Notes: generated by a model from the letters alone, not told the origin. A DNA stretch of 64,000 nucleotides from Lysobacter sp. Root916 (GCF_001429785.1 NZ_LMJF01000012.1:376015-440014), one strand, 5' to 3'. Positions 26,193-35,543 are shown, counted from the stretch's first letter. Program-made: numbers and translations.

Positions 26193-26417
26193 ATGTCCCT
26201 GCGCCAGCCGGTGTTGCAGCTCAAACCTCGTACTGATCGCTCCCTTCCCCCGGTCGTCGCCGCCGCCGTAGCCGCCCCCGCGGTGTCGGCGGCCAACGCG
26301 ATGCTGGTCGAAAGCGGCGCGCTCCTGCGCGGCGCGCGCGAAGTCCTGATCCGCCACGGCGGCGAGGTCTATCGCCTGCGTCATACCCGCAACGACAAGC
26401 TGATCCTCACCAAGTAA
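26193..26417 (+). CDS. hemP: Hemin uptake protein HemP
   Basis: A 74-residue protein whose C-terminal half is the HemP/HmuP domain: HGGEVYRLRHTRNDKLILTK at the very end is the signature. The N-terminal 35 residues are Pro/Ala-rich and variable. HmuP homologues activate transcription of heme-receptor genes in some bacteria. The gene sits 30 bases after a Fur box and upstream of the heme receptor gene, the standard arrangement. Small cytoplasmic protein. Confidence 0.93.
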   Translation: MSLRQPVLQLKPRTDRSLPPVVAAAVAAPAVSAANAMLVESGALLRGAREVLIRHGGEVYRLRHTRNDKLILTK

Positions 26418-26629
26418 GAGCCGCCCGCGGTAGCCGTGCGGCATGGCCGCGCCGCGTTCCCAAGGACGGGAGGCGGTGCGGCCATGCCATGCCGGTTGCG
26501 CCTCGGCCATGCGCCGCGCTCATCGGATTCCGCGCCAAGGACGGCGCAGCCAATGCTCTCTCCAGGTCGCCAGCAACGCCCGCACGGCATGCCAGCCAGC
26601 CTCCGAAACCACCTTTCGAGTCTGACTCC

Positions 26630-28945
26630 ATGCATCGCCTCCACCGCATCGCCGGCCCGCGCCGTTCCATCCGCACTCCCTACGTCCCCAGCGCCCTCGC
26701 GTTGGCCCTGATGCTGGCCCTGCCGGCCACCGCGCCGGCTGCGCCCGCCGAGGCGGACGCCGAATCGCCCGACGGTTCCGGTGCCGGCGCGCGCGAGCTC
26801 GAACGCATCGTGGTCACCGCCACCCGCACCGAGCGCGAGGCGCAGGACGTGCCGGCGGTGGTCACCGCGATCGACCGCGAGCGCATGGACGAGGAGATCG
26901 TGCGCGATCTCAAGGACCTGTTCCGCTACGAGCCCGGCATCGGCGTGAGCAACGTGGTCGGCCGCTTCGGCATCGGCGATATCCGCATCCGCGGCCTCGG
27001 CGGCAACCGCGTGCGCGTGGAGACCGACGGCATCTCGGTGTCCGACAGCTTCAACATCGGCAGCTTCTCCAACGCCAATCGCAACTTCGTCGACCTCGAT
27101 ACCCTCAAGCGGGTCGAGATCGTGCGCGGCCCGAGCAGCGCGCTGTACGGCTCCGACGCGCTGGGCGGGGTGGTGTCCTTCGTCACCAAGGACCCGTCCG
27201 ACTATCTGCTCGACGGCAAGCGCAGCTACTTCGGCTTCAAGCTCGGCTATCAGGGCGAGAACAGCGGCCTGTTCGGCGGCGCCACCGCGGCCTTCGGCGG
27301 CGAGCGCTGGTCCGGTCTGGTCGCGGTCGGCCACCGCCAGGGCAAGGAAACCGAAAGCATGGGCACACGCCGCAGCGACGACGCCACCCGCACCGCCGCC
27401 AATCCGCAGGACAGCGACGGCCGCAGCCTGCTGGCCAAGCTGGTGTTCGCGCCCAGCGCCCACCAGCGCTTCAAGCTGACCGTGGAAGGCAACGAGGACC
27501 AGACCGACACCGACGTGCTGAGCGCGCGCGGCAACGCCCTGAGCGCGCCGGGCGCGCCGACGGTGCGCACCTTGTCGCTGCTGGGCGACGATCGTCAGAC
27601 CCGCGCGCGGGTGTCGTTCGCGCACGAGATCGATACGCTCGACGCCGCCTTCGCCGATTCGCTGCAGTGGCAGATCTACCGCCAGGACAGCGAGACCACC
27701 CAGCGCACCACCGAGGAGCGCGTGACCCTGATCGGCGGCCGCCCGACCAGCCCGACCCGACGCGAGCGCGAGTTCAACTTCGACCAGCGCACCGTCGGCG
27801 CCGAGGCCACCTTGCACAAGGACTTCGCCACCGGTGCGGTCGCGCACACGCTGACCTACGGGTTCGAGTACAGCCGCACCGACACCCGCCAGAAGCGCGA
27901 CGGCCAGGCCACGAACCTGACCACCGGCGTGGTCACCAAGACGATCTCGCCGGACGTGTTTCCGGTGCGCGATTTCCCGGTCAGCGAAACCACGGTCGCG
28001 GCCTTGTTCGTGCAGGACGAGATCCGTTTCGCCGACGGCGCGTTCCGCCTGGTGCCGGCGCTGCGCGTGGACCGTTACGAACTCAAGCCCGAACTGGATC
28101 CGATCTTCGTCGGCGACAACCCGGGCGTGGCGGTGAGCCAGCTCAAGGAAACCGCGGTGTCGCCGAAGCTGGGCGCGGTCTGGCATTTCGCCGAAGACTG
28201 GTCGCTGTTCGGCGGCTACCAGCACGGCTTCCGCGCGCCGCCCTACAACGACGTCAACCTGGGCTTCACCAATCTGCAGTTCGGATACACCGCCATCCCC
28301 AATCCCGATCTCAAGCCCGAGACCAGCAACGGCGTCGAACTGGGTCTGCGCTATTCGGGCGAGGCGGTCTATGTCGAGGCCTCGGCCTACTACAACCGCT
28401 ACGACGACTTCATCGAATCGCAGCGCTACATCGGCAACAACGCCCAGGGCCTGATGGTGTTCCAGTCGCAGAACGTGGCCGAAGCCGAGATCCGCGGCGT
28501 CGAGCTGCGCGGCGGCGTCGAGTTCGGCGCATTCTCGCCCGCGCTGGCCGGCTGGTCGCTGCGCGGCGCCGCGGCCTGGTCCAAGGGCGAGGACCGCGGC
28601 ACCGGCGCGGCGCTGTCGTCGATCGATCCGCTGCGCGGCTCGCTGGGCCTGGCCTACGACCGCGACGATTGGGGCGTCGAACTCGCCGGGCGTTTCGCGC
28701 GCCGCAAGAGCGACCTGCCGCAGGCCGGCCTGTTTGCCGCACCCGGCTACGGCGTACTCGACCTGCTCGCGCACTTCAGCTTCGCGCCGGGCGCCCAGGT
28801 CAACGTCGGCGTGTTCAATCTGGGCGACAAGAAGTACTGGGACGGCGGCGATCTGCCCAGCACCTTGGCCTCGACCAGCGCCACCATCGACCGTTACAGC
28901 GCCTCCGGCCGCAACCTGGGCGTGAGCCTGGCGGTGAACTGGTAA
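26630..28945 (+). CDS. TonB-dependent heme/hemoglobin receptor
   Basis: A 771-residue outer-membrane receptor. The ATG at 26630 is followed by a basic n-region and a signal segment (about residues 22-40). A TonB-box-like ERIVVTATR and a plug domain follow, with RVEIVRGPSSALYGSDALGG. The barrel carries the two heme-receptor motifs: FRAP at residue 534 (GFRAPPYNDVN) and an NPDL near 557 (PNPDLKPETS), as in the hemoglobin/transferrin receptor family. It ends in VNW with a terminal Trp. Under the Fur promoter with hemP; two accessory genes follow closely. It imports heme, or iron taken from heme proteins. Confidence 0.93.
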   Translation: MHRLHRIAGPRRSIRTPYVPSALALALMLALPATAPAAPAEADAESPDGSGAGARELERIVVTATRTEREAQDVPAVVTAIDRERMDEEIVRDLKDLFRYEPGIGVSNVVGRFGIGDIRIRGLGGNRVRVETDGISVSDSFNIGSFSNANRNFVDLDTLKRVEIVRGPSSALYGSDALGGVVSFVTKDPSDYLLDGKRSYFGFKLGYQGENSGLFGGATAAFGGERWSGLVAVGHRQGKETESMGTRRSDDATRTAANPQDSDGRSLLAKLVFAPSAHQRFKLTVEGNEDQTDTDVLSARGNALSAPGAPTVRTLSLLGDDRQTRARVSFAHEIDTLDAAFADSLQWQIYRQDSETTQRTTEERVTLIGGRPTSPTRREREFNFDQRTVGAEATLHKDFATGAVAHTLTYGFEYSRTDTRQKRDGQATNLTTGVVTKTISPDVFPVRDFPVSETTVAALFVQDEIRFADGAFRLVPALRVDRYELKPELDPIFVGDNPGVAVSQLKETAVSPKLGAVWHFAEDWSLFGGYQHGFRAPPYNDVNLGFTNLQFGYTAIPNPDLKPETSNGVELGLRYSGEAVYVEASAYYNRYDDFIESQRYIGNNAQGLMVFQSQNVAEAEIRGVELRGGVEFGAFSPALAGWSLRGAAAWSKGEDRGTGAALSSIDPLRGSLGLAYDRDDWGVELAGRFARRKSDLPQAGLFAAPGYGVLDLLAHFSFAPGAQVNVGVFNLGDKKYWDGGDLPSTLASTSATIDRYSASGRNLGVSLAVNW

Positions 28946-28949
28946 GCGC

Positions 28950-29528
28950 ATGCGCGCCGCGCGATCGCCAACGGCGGGGAGCACGGACGCGGGCGCATTG
29001 CCCGCGCCCGAGCGGCTGGCTGCGGTCGCGACGGTGCTGTGCCTGTACCCGCGCCGTCAGCGCGACGTGCTGGCCGGCTGGCTGGCCAGCGTGAGTGCGC
29101 AGCGCTGCATCGGCGAAGGTGTTGGGGCGGCAGGCGAAGCCATCGTGTTCCGCGATGCGCGCGGACGCGCGTGCTGGCGCCTGCACCTGCTGCCCGACAG
29201 CGATTTCCTGGCCTGGGATCTGGCGGTCGTCGGTTTGCCCGCGGCCGAGGCCCAGCGCAGTCGGGGCCGTCTCGCGCGCGCCTTGCGAGGCTGGCGCGGC
29301 GGCGGCTGGAACGCGCGGACCCTGCGCCTGCAATTGGCCAGCGACCCCACCGGCCGCCGCATCCTGGTCGCCGACGCCAGCGAACCTTCGGCGCTGGGTC
29401 TGGAACACGCGCGCCGCATCGCCGCCGCGGAAGGCGCGACGCTGCGGACCGGGCCGGACACCTGCTGCTGCATGGCGCGTCGTGCCGCCTCCGACGTCTC
29501 GAACGCGCCTGCGCCCGCGTCGCGGTGA
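28950..29528 (+). CDS. Uncharacterised protein of heme-uptake locus
   Basis: A 192-residue cytoplasmic protein starting only five bases after the heme receptor stop, so co-transcribed. No signal peptide or membrane segment. It is rich in Arg, Ala and Cys; a CCC run near residue 172 and scattered Cys could bind metal or heme. I do not recognise the family. Position argues for a role in heme handling, or in heme-dependent regulation, after import. Function is not assigned. Confidence 0.7.
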   Translation: MRAARSPTAGSTDAGALPAPERLAAVATVLCLYPRRQRDVLAGWLASVSAQRCIGEGVGAAGEAIVFRDARGRACWRLHLLPDSDFLAWDLAVVGLPAAEAQRSRGRLARALRGWRGGGWNARTLRLQLASDPTGRRILVADASEPSALGLEHARRIAAAEGATLRTGPDTCCCMARRAASDVSNAPAPASR

Positions 29529-29583
29529 GCGACGGCGCTTTTTCTCTTTCTTTCCATCCCTGCCCTCAAGCGAGAACCCATCC

Positions 29584-30528
29584 ATGAAGCTCCGACCGCT
29601 AGCCGCCTGCCTGGCGCTTTCCTGCGCGGCAACGCCAGCCTTCGCCGCGGCGTCCGCCGCGGCCGATACCGCGCGCGACCGCGCCTCGATCCTGGCCATG
29701 CAGGGCGAGTACATCGTCGATTTCGCCTTCGACGAAACCGTGCTGCTGCGGCCCGGCTACGAGCGCGCGCCGGCCATGCGCAGCGGCGGCAACGAGACCG
29801 TGATCGTGGTCGAGGACAGCCCGACCCGGATCGTCCTGCAGCACATCCTGGTCGACGGCAAGAGCGGCCACGTCACCAAGCACTGGCGTCAGGACTGGAC
29901 CTACGAAGCGCCCACGCGCTTCGAGTTCAGCGCCGACCAGACCTGGCAGGTGCGCGCGATTCCGGCCGAGCTCAATCGCGGCGCCTGGACCCAATGCGTG
30001 TTCGAGGTCAGCGATGCGCCGCGCTACTGCGGTACCGGCCGCTGGGAGTACCGCAATGGCATCGCCACCTGGACCAGCGACCTGAGCTGGCGGCCTTTGC
30101 CGCGCCGCGAGTACACCAAGCGCAGCGACTACAACGCGGTGTCGGCGATCAACCGCCACACCCTCACGCCGGGCGGCTGGACCCACGAGCAGTTCAACAC
30201 CAAGGTGCTGCGCAAACCCGACGGCAGCCAGGTCGAGTTGGCGCGCGAGTTCGGTTTCAACGATTACCAGAAGACCCGGGACGTGGACTTCAAACCGGCC
30301 TACCGTTACTGGGACGCGACCCGTGGCTATTGGGCCAAGGTGCGCCAGCGTTGGGACGGCTTTCTGGGCCAGGCGCCGGGCGTGCATCTGAAGACCAAGA
30401 TCGACGGCATGGCGATGATCATTCCGCTGTTCGAACAGGCCGGCAGCCTGGAGCAGGGCAAAGCGGTCGCCGACGAGGAGATCGATGCGGTGTTCGCCAA
30501 ATGGGTGGAGGCGGCGCCGCGGGAATAG
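29584..30528 (+). CDS. DUF6607-family periplasmic protein
   Basis: A 314-residue exported protein. Signal peptide 1-22 (cleavage after AFA), then a beta-rich domain with many Trp and Tyr. Recognisable stretches are MQGEYIVDFAFDETVLL, HWRQDWTYEAP and RYWDATRGYWAKVRQRWD, matching the DUF6607 family that is often next to TonB receptors and HemP. It is the last gene of the Fur-controlled heme locus, 55 bases after the preceding gene. Predicted periplasmic or outer-membrane-associated; molecular role unknown. The ATG at 29584 is set by the signal peptide. Confidence 0.82.
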   Translation: MKLRPLAACLALSCAATPAFAAASAAADTARDRASILAMQGEYIVDFAFDETVLLRPGYERAPAMRSGGNETVIVVEDSPTRIVLQHILVDGKSGHVTKHWRQDWTYEAPTRFEFSADQTWQVRAIPAELNRGAWTQCVFEVSDAPRYCGTGRWEYRNGIATWTSDLSWRPLPRREYTKRSDYNAVSAINRHTLTPGGWTHEQFNTKVLRKPDGSQVELAREFGFNDYQKTRDVDFKPAYRYWDATRGYWAKVRQRWDGFLGQAPGVHLKTKIDGMAMIIPLFEQAGSLEQGKAVADEEIDAVFAKWVEAAPRE

Positions 30529-30622
30529 CGCTGAGGTCGCTGTGCGGGCGAGCGGTGCGCGGGTTTGAATCGGTTTGCCGGGATCCGGCTGGCGATGCGA
30601 GGTCCGCGCTGGATGCCATGAA

Positions 30623-30650
30623 CGAACGGCGTCCCGAGGGACGCCGTTCG
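30623..30650. terminator. Bidirectional terminator-like hairpin
   Basis: Perfect 13-bp inverted repeat CGAACGGCGTCCC / GGGACGCCGTTCG with a two-base GA centre, midway between two convergent genes. Likely ends both transcripts, though there is no long T-run. Confidence 0.6.
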
Positions 30651-30666
30651 CGTAAGCGAGATCGAC

Positions 30667-31941
30667 TCAGACCAGAACCGGCGGCGTCGGGGGCGGCGGC
30701 GGAACCGGGGGCGGCGGAGGAGGCGGCGGTGGTGCCGGTGCGGCGACCGAGGGCGCCGCTATCGGCGGAGCGGGCGGCGCGGGAGGTGCAGGCGGTTTCA
30801 CCGGCGGCGCGGGCGGTGCGGGCGGTGCCGGCGGCGCCGGCAGCAACAGGCGCACCGTACGCGGCACCTTGATCCGCGTGCTGGCTTCCTTGCGGTCGCG
30901 CAGATAGGCGACCGAGACCTCGCTGCCGTCCGGACGCGCGCGCAAGGCCTCCATCGCATCGCGCGGCGTACTCACGGCCACCCCTTCGATGCTGCGGATC
31001 ACGTCGCCGGGCTCCAGGCCGGCCAGATCGGCGCCGGCGCTGAGCACCAGCACGCCGCGATCGGCGCCGAAGTAGCGGCCCAGGCCGCGATCGACCGAGG
31101 CCAGGTTGAGGCCGTTCCAGCGGAAGGCTTCGATCAGCGCCGGGGTCGGGCAGTCCTCGCCCTTCTTGCAGGTCGCGATCGGGCCCAGGCGCGCGATCTC
31201 CTCGCGCACGCGTTGCTTGATCGCCGGCACCTGCTGCATGTCGTAGGCGAAGTTCTTGGCGTTTTCGGGGTCGAAGGCGAAGCGGCGCATGACCACGTCG
31301 CCGTCGGGCGTGAGCATGCCGCCGTCGTCGCTGTCGAACACCAGCACATGCTCGCCCAGCCGCGGGGTGACCTGGACCGTGCTCTTGCGGCCATCGCGCT
31401 CGTAGTCGATCGCGACCGGCACCTTCACGTCCAGCGCATCCAGGGCCGAGCGGGTCGCGGCCAGGCGGGTTTCGCCGTCGCTGCCGCGCAAGGCGGTGCC
31501 GTTGACGCTGACGATGCGGTCGCCGCTGCGCAGGCCGGCCTTGGCCGCCGCGCTGTCGGGGGTGACCGCGACGATGCGCGCGCCGGCGCTGGGATCGGCG
31601 TTCAGGACCACGCCCAGCAGCGGCCGGCGTTCGGTCTGGCGGATCACCACCTGGCGTTGCGCGTCGAGCGCGGACAGACGCGCCAGGCCGGCGCTTTCGC
31701 GCGCGAGTTCGGCCTGGCCGCGCGCGCTTTCGCCGCGCGCGCGCGCCAGTTCGGCGACCCGGCGCTGAGCCTGGCGCAACTCGTCCATGGCGGCCTTGAG
31801 TTCGGCGTCGGTCTTGGCGTCGCTCTTGCTGGCGACCATGGTGCGCGTGCGCACCTGGGCGTCCTGGGCGATCGCCACCGAGGCGACGGTCGCGGCGATC
31901 GCGAACGCGAGCGCGGTGATGCGGAGGCGGCGGGATGTCAT
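30667..31941 (-). CDS. PDZ-domain periplasmic protein with proline-rich tail
   Basis: A 424-residue exported protein. Signal peptide 1-25 (cleavage after AIA) is followed by a helical coiled-coil-like stretch (about 38-85) and two PDZ domains. The first lies around residues 100-190 (LLGVVLNAD...AAAKAGLRSGDRIVSVNG) and the second around 260-345 (GVLVLSAGADLAGLEPGDVIRSIEGV). The last 65 residues are almost entirely Pro and Ala, with runs of nine and five Pro, probably a rigid stalk. No protease triad is present, so it is a binding or scaffold protein, unlike DegP. It lies downstream of an ECF sigma and putative anti-sigma gene and may be their target or sensor. Confidence 0.85.
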   Translation of the reverse strand: MTSRRLRITALAFAIAATVASVAIAQDAQVRTRTMVASKSDAKTDAELKAAMDELRQAQRRVAELARARGESARGQAELARESAGLARLSALDAQRQVVIRQTERRPLLGVVLNADPSAGARIVAVTPDSAAAKAGLRSGDRIVSVNGTALRGSDGETRLAATRSALDALDVKVPVAIDYERDGRKSTVQVTPRLGEHVLVFDSDDGGMLTPDGDVVMRRFAFDPENAKNFAYDMQQVPAIKQRVREEIARLGPIATCKKGEDCPTPALIEAFRWNGLNLASVDRGLGRYFGADRGVLVLSAGADLAGLEPGDVIRSIEGVAVSTPRDAMEALRARPDGSEVSVAYLRDRKEASTRIKVPRTVRLLLPAPPAPPAPPAPPVKPPAPPAPPAPPIAAPSVAAPAPPPPPPPPPVPPPPPTPPVLV

Positions 31942-31976
31942 ACGGACCTCTGGATGAAGTGGACGAGACGTAGGGA

Positions 31977-32843
31977 TCAGTCGACGCGCACCAGCGCGCC
32001 GTCGTAGCGCTCGCCGTGCACGGCGAGCCAGCGTTGGGTGCTCTCGACACCGGCCAGGTCGCGCAGCGTCTGCACGCGTTGCTCCCACAGCGAGGCGCGT
32101 TGCGCGAGCGGTAGCGCGTCCTGGCGCAGGGCGGCATCGATCACGCCGATCTGGCTGTCGAGATCGGCGCTCATCAAGGTCGCGCCCGCGTTGCCGACGC
32201 GTTCGTCGCGCGCCAGCGCCACCAGCGCTTCCAGTTGCGCCGACTCGGACTGCCAGCGCGCGATCGCGGTGATGTCGGCGCTGTCCACAGCGATCGCGGC
32301 GTCGGCGTCGGCCGGGGTGTCGGTCGCGGCGAGCGCGGGCGCAGGCGCGCCGTCGCGGCGCACGGCCTTGCCCCGCGGCCGGTGGGCGGAGGCGAGCTTG
32401 CGTGGCGGCGTGGCCTCGCTGTGGATCGCGTCGGCACTCGCGACGGCGGTGGCCGGTGCGGTCGTGGCGGCGGGCGGGTCGCGCCGTTCGGGTGCGGTCA
32501 ATGCGGGCGCATCGGTGCGCGGCGCGCCAGCCGCGGATGCGGCGGGCGCGGTCGTGGCGGCGGTGCGCGCGGCGTCCTGCGCCGGCCGCTCGCCATCGCC
32601 CATGCGCGCGATCGGCAGCGCGACGACCAGACCGAACAACGCGGCCGCCACGGCCCATTGCGGCCAGCGCCGGCGGCGCGCGAGGCGCGGGTCGCGCGGT
32701 GCGCTTGCGGTGCCGCGCGCGTCGAGGGCCGCGGACAGGCGCGACCAGCCGTCCGCGGGCGGCGTCTCGGCGGGCAGCGCGGCGAACGCGCCGGCCCAGT
32801 CCTGCGGCGGGGGCGGGCCGTGACGGGAACTGGCGTCAGGCAT
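31977..32843 (-). CDS. Putative anti-sigma factor
   Basis: A 288-residue protein starting 8 bases inside the end of the ECF sigma gene. Its N-terminal cytoplasmic stretch (about 1-60) with PPADGWSRLSAALDARG is like the sigma-binding helix of small anti-sigma factors. It is followed by one membrane helix (about residues 62-80) and a long Ala/Thr/Pro-rich periplasmic linker, then a helical C-terminal domain (200-288). No zinc HxxxCxxC motif. Anti-sigma function is inferred from its place and topology and from the matching gene at 62.0 kb. Confidence 0.65.
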   Translation of the reverse strand: MPDASSRHGPPPPQDWAGAFAALPAETPPADGWSRLSAALDARGTASAPRDPRLARRRRWPQWAVAAALFGLVVALPIARMGDGERPAQDAARTAATTAPAASAAGAPRTDAPALTAPERRDPPAATTAPATAVASADAIHSEATPPRKLASAHRPRGKAVRRDGAPAPALAATDTPADADAAIAVDSADITAIARWQSESAQLEALVALARDERVGNAGATLMSADLDSQIGVIDAALRQDALPLAQRASLWEQRVQTLRDLAGVESTQRWLAVHGERYDGALVRVD

Positions 32844-33447
32844 GGGAGGCCTCCTTGGTGGGTTCCAGCAATTCGCGCAGGCGGCGTCCGCCGCGCGCGA
32901 GCTGGGATTTGGAGAAGCTGGGCGTGCGCTGCATCAGCGCCGCGATCTCGTCGTGGGTATAGCCCTCGGCGTGGTACAGCCAGAGCACGCTGCGGGTGGC
33001 GGCCGGCAGCTGCGCCAGAGCGCGTCCCAACGCCGCGGCGTCGGCGGCGGCCGGCGGCGGTGGCGCATGCTCGTCGGCGAGGCGGTCGTCCTCCAGCACC
33101 AGCGCATGTTCGTGCCGGCGTTGGCTGCGCAGGCGCATCAACGCTTCGTTGATCGCGATCTGGCGCAACCAGCCCCAGAACGGGCTGTCGCCGCCGCCGC
33201 CCTGGCCACGGAAGTCCTGGATCCGGCCCAGCACCTTGAGCATGGTGTCCTGCAGCACTTCCGAAGCCTCCTCGCGATCGCCGCCACTGCCGCCCAGGAT
33301 CCGCAGCGCCAGGGTGTAGACCGGGCGCTCGAACCAGCGGTAGATCTGCTCGAACGCGGCCCGCTCGCCGGCGCGCGCACGGGCGAGCAGGGCATCGGGC
33401 ACATCGATCGCGAAGCTGGACGTGGCGGGCATGGGTCGGGCTGTCAT
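32836..33447 (-). CDS. ECF RNA polymerase sigma factor
   Basis: A 203-residue sigma-70 family regulator. Region 2 (about residues 28-98) has FEQIYRWFERPVYTLALRILG, then QDTMLKVLGRIQDFRG and FWGWLRQIAINEALMRLR. Region 4 (about 135-195) has LAQLPAATRSVLWLYHAEGYTHDEIAALM. It would direct transcription of an envelope-related regulon in partnership with the membrane protein encoded next. The start at 33447 is uncertain because a second ATG occurs 15 bases downstream and neither has a strong ribosome-binding site. Confidence 0.93.
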   Translation of the reverse strand: MTARPMPATSSFAIDVPDALLARARAGERAAFEQIYRWFERPVYTLALRILGGSGGDREEASEVLQDTMLKVLGRIQDFRGQGGGGDSPFWGWLRQIAINEALMRLRSQRRHEHALVLEDDRLADEHAPPPPAAADAAALGRALAQLPAATRSVLWLYHAEGYTHDEIAALMQRTPSFSKSQLARGGRRLRELLEPTKEASHA

Positions 33448-33532
33448 TACCGGACTGGATGCGGCCGGGCGGCAAACCGTCGCAGCCGCTGGCGGACGCC
33501 TATACTCCGCCTATCTATAAGGAGGGGACACC

Positions 33533-34489
33533 ATGGGACCGATTCTGATCGTCGTGCTGCTGGTAGCCGGCGTGATCATCCTGTTCAAGACCGTGCGCAT
33601 GGTGCCGCAGGGCTACGAATGGACCGTCGAGCGCTTCGGCAAGTACACCCACACCATGACCCCGGGGCTGCACTTCCTGATCCCCGTGGTCTACGGCGTC
33701 GGCCGCAAGATCAACATGATGGAGCAGGTCCTGGATGTGCCGTCGCAGGACGTCATCACCAAGGACAACGCCGTGGTCAAGGTCGACGGCGTCGTCTACT
33801 TCCAGGTGCTGGACGCGGCCAAGGCCGCGTATGAGGTCGCCCAGCTCGAGGTCGCAACTCTGAACCTGGTCATGACCAACATCCGTACCTCGATCGGTTC
33901 GATGGACCTGGACGAATCGCTGTCGCGCCGCGACGAGATCAACGCCAAGGTGCTGGTGGCGGTGGATCAGGCCACCCATCCCTGGGGCCTGAAGGTCAAC
34001 CGCATCGAGCTCAAGGACATCCAGCCGCCGCGCGACCTGGTCGATTCGATGGCGCGCCAGATGAAGGCCGAGCGCGAGAAGCGCGCCAACATCCTGGAGG
34101 CCGAAGGCCATCGCCAGTCCGAGATCCTGCGCGCCGAAGGCGACAAGCAGGCCGCGATCCTGGAGGCCGAGGGCAAGCGCGAGGCCGCCTATCGCGAGGC
34201 CGAGGCGCGCGAACGTCTGGCCGAGGCCGAGGCCAAGGCGACCGAGATGGTGTCCAACGCGATCGCCCAGGGCAACGTGCAGGCGATCAACTACTTCGTG
34301 GCGCAGAAATACATCGAGGCCTTCAAGTCGCTGGCCGAGGCGCCGAACGCGAAGTTCGTGATGATGCCGATGGAGTCGGCCGGCGTGATCGGCTCGCTGG
34401 GCGGCATCGCCGAGCTGGCCAAGGAAGCGCTGGAGCGTCAGGGCGGACGCGCGGCCGTGCCGCCGGTGCCGACGCGCACGGGAGGCTGA
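33533..34489 (+). CDS. SPFH/band-7 membrane protein, QmcA-like
   Basis: A 318-residue stomatin-like protein. One N-terminal membrane helix (residues 3-18) is followed by the SPFH domain (about 20-190: QGYEWTVERFGKYTHTMTPGLHF, TKDNAVVKVDGVVYFQV). Then comes an Ala/Glu-rich coiled coil (about 190-250, repeated EAEGxxxA units) that drives oligomer assembly into large membrane rings. Excellent ribosome-binding site AAGGAGGGG six bases before the ATG. Paired with NfeD, as is universal for this family; it likely supports membrane microdomain organisation or FtsH control. Confidence 0.94.
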   Translation: MGPILIVVLLVAGVIILFKTVRMVPQGYEWTVERFGKYTHTMTPGLHFLIPVVYGVGRKINMMEQVLDVPSQDVITKDNAVVKVDGVVYFQVLDAAKAAYEVAQLEVATLNLVMTNIRTSIGSMDLDESLSRRDEINAKVLVAVDQATHPWGLKVNRIELKDIQPPRDLVDSMARQMKAEREKRANILEAEGHRQSEILRAEGDKQAAILEAEGKREAAYREAEARERLAEAEAKATEMVSNAIAQGNVQAINYFVAQKYIEAFKSLAEAPNAKFVMMPMESAGVIGSLGGIAELAKEALERQGGRAAVPPVPTRTGG

Positions 34490-34492
34490 GCG

Positions 34493-34933
34493 ATGCGTCT
34501 GGACTGGCAGATCGTGACCTGGGCCGCGGTGGCCCTGCTGTTGTTCGCGGCCGAAGCGCTGGCGCCGGGAGCGTTCATGCTCTGGCTGGGCTTCGCGGCG
34601 GCTGCGGTGTTCGTGGGCGTGCTGGTGTTTCCCGGCATGCCGGTGTTGGCGCAAGTCGCGGCCTTCGTGGTGTTGAGCTTCCTGTCGATCCAGATCTACC
34701 GCGTCTGGTTCCGCGGCCGCGAGCGCAGCAGCGACCAGCCGGCGCTGAACCGTCGCGGCGAGCAACTGGTCGGGCGCGTGGTCGCGCTGGACCGCGCCAT
34801 CGTGCAGGGCCGCGGCCGGGTCCAGATCGCCGACGCGTACTGGGAAGTGATCGGTCCCGAACTCCCGACCGGCGCCAACGTGCGCGTGGTCGCCAGCGAG
34901 GGCATGAGCCTGCGGGTCGAGGCGGTCGAATAG
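34493..34933 (+). CDS. NfeD-family membrane protein
   Basis: A 146-residue short NfeD. Three hydrophobic helices (about residues 8-25, 28-48 and 52-70) precede a C-terminal OB-fold domain (about 85-146), where RRGEQLVGRVVALDRAI and GRVQIADAYWEVIG are typical. It follows the SPFH gene by three bases and would work with it, the OB-fold domain touching the SPFH oligomer. This is the short form, without the N-terminal ClpP-like protease. Confidence 0.92.
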   Translation: MRLDWQIVTWAAVALLLFAAEALAPGAFMLWLGFAAAAVFVGVLVFPGMPVLAQVAAFVVLSFLSIQIYRVWFRGRERSSDQPALNRRGEQLVGRVVALDRAIVQGRGRVQIADAYWEVIGPELPTGANVRVVASEGMSLRVEAVE

Positions 34934-34967
34934 TGCGGCTCCGCGAGCGTGCGCGGAAGGGGATGCG

Positions 34968-35543
34968 ATGAAGCGGCGTGAAGCCCAATGGATCGGCAGT
35001 GGCCTGGTCGCGCTCGCGGCCTGGGCCCTGGCTTGCCCGGCCTGGGCCGGTCCGCCGGTGGCGGCGACTACGCAGGCGCCCGCTGCGGCGCCGGCGCCGA
35101 GCTGGATCGGCCGGGTGGTGCCGCCGTACCCGGACGGGCTGAAATCCAACACCGGCAGCTGCGTCGGCTCGGGCAGCGCGCCCGAGCAGATCTGCGCGCG
35201 TTCGATCGGCACCCTGGACGACGCCGAGGACCGTTCGCTGAAGTTTTACGCCGGCGAGTTCGCCGGCCGCGAAGGCAACGAGCCGCGCTGGAAGATCACC
35301 GACGTGGTGCCTTATCCCAAGCTCAAGCGCGGCGAGTACGTCTCGGTTGCGACCTGCCAGCGCGACGGCGTCGACGATCCGGGCCTGATCGCGATCGTCG
35401 ATACCGCGGTGCCCGACGCCGCCGCGCAGGAAATGTTCGAAGCGCGGCGCTGGGCGCTGCGCCTGGATCGCGACACCGGCAAGTTCGTCGAAGTGCCGCC
35501 AGCCAGCGTGCGCTGCTACAACGAAGGCTTCGGCGCCGAGTAG
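34968..35543 (+). CDS. Uncharacterised periplasmic protein
   Basis: A 191-residue exported protein. Signal peptide about 1-27 (cleavage after AWA), then an Ala/Pro/Thr linker and a compact domain with three cysteines (in SCVGSG, ICARS and ATCQRD) plus one at the C-terminus (VRCYNEG), which could form two disulfides. No family recognised. It starts 34 bases after NfeD on the same strand and could be in the same transcript. Function not assigned. Confidence 0.75.
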   Translation: MKRREAQWIGSGLVALAAWALACPAWAGPPVAATTQAPAAAPAPSWIGRVVPPYPDGLKSNTGSCVGSGSAPEQICARSIGTLDDAEDRSLKFYAGEFAGREGNEPRWKITDVVPYPKLKRGEYVSVATCQRDGVDDPGLIAIVDTAVPDAAAQEMFEARRWALRLDRDTGKFVEVPPASVRCYNEGFGAE

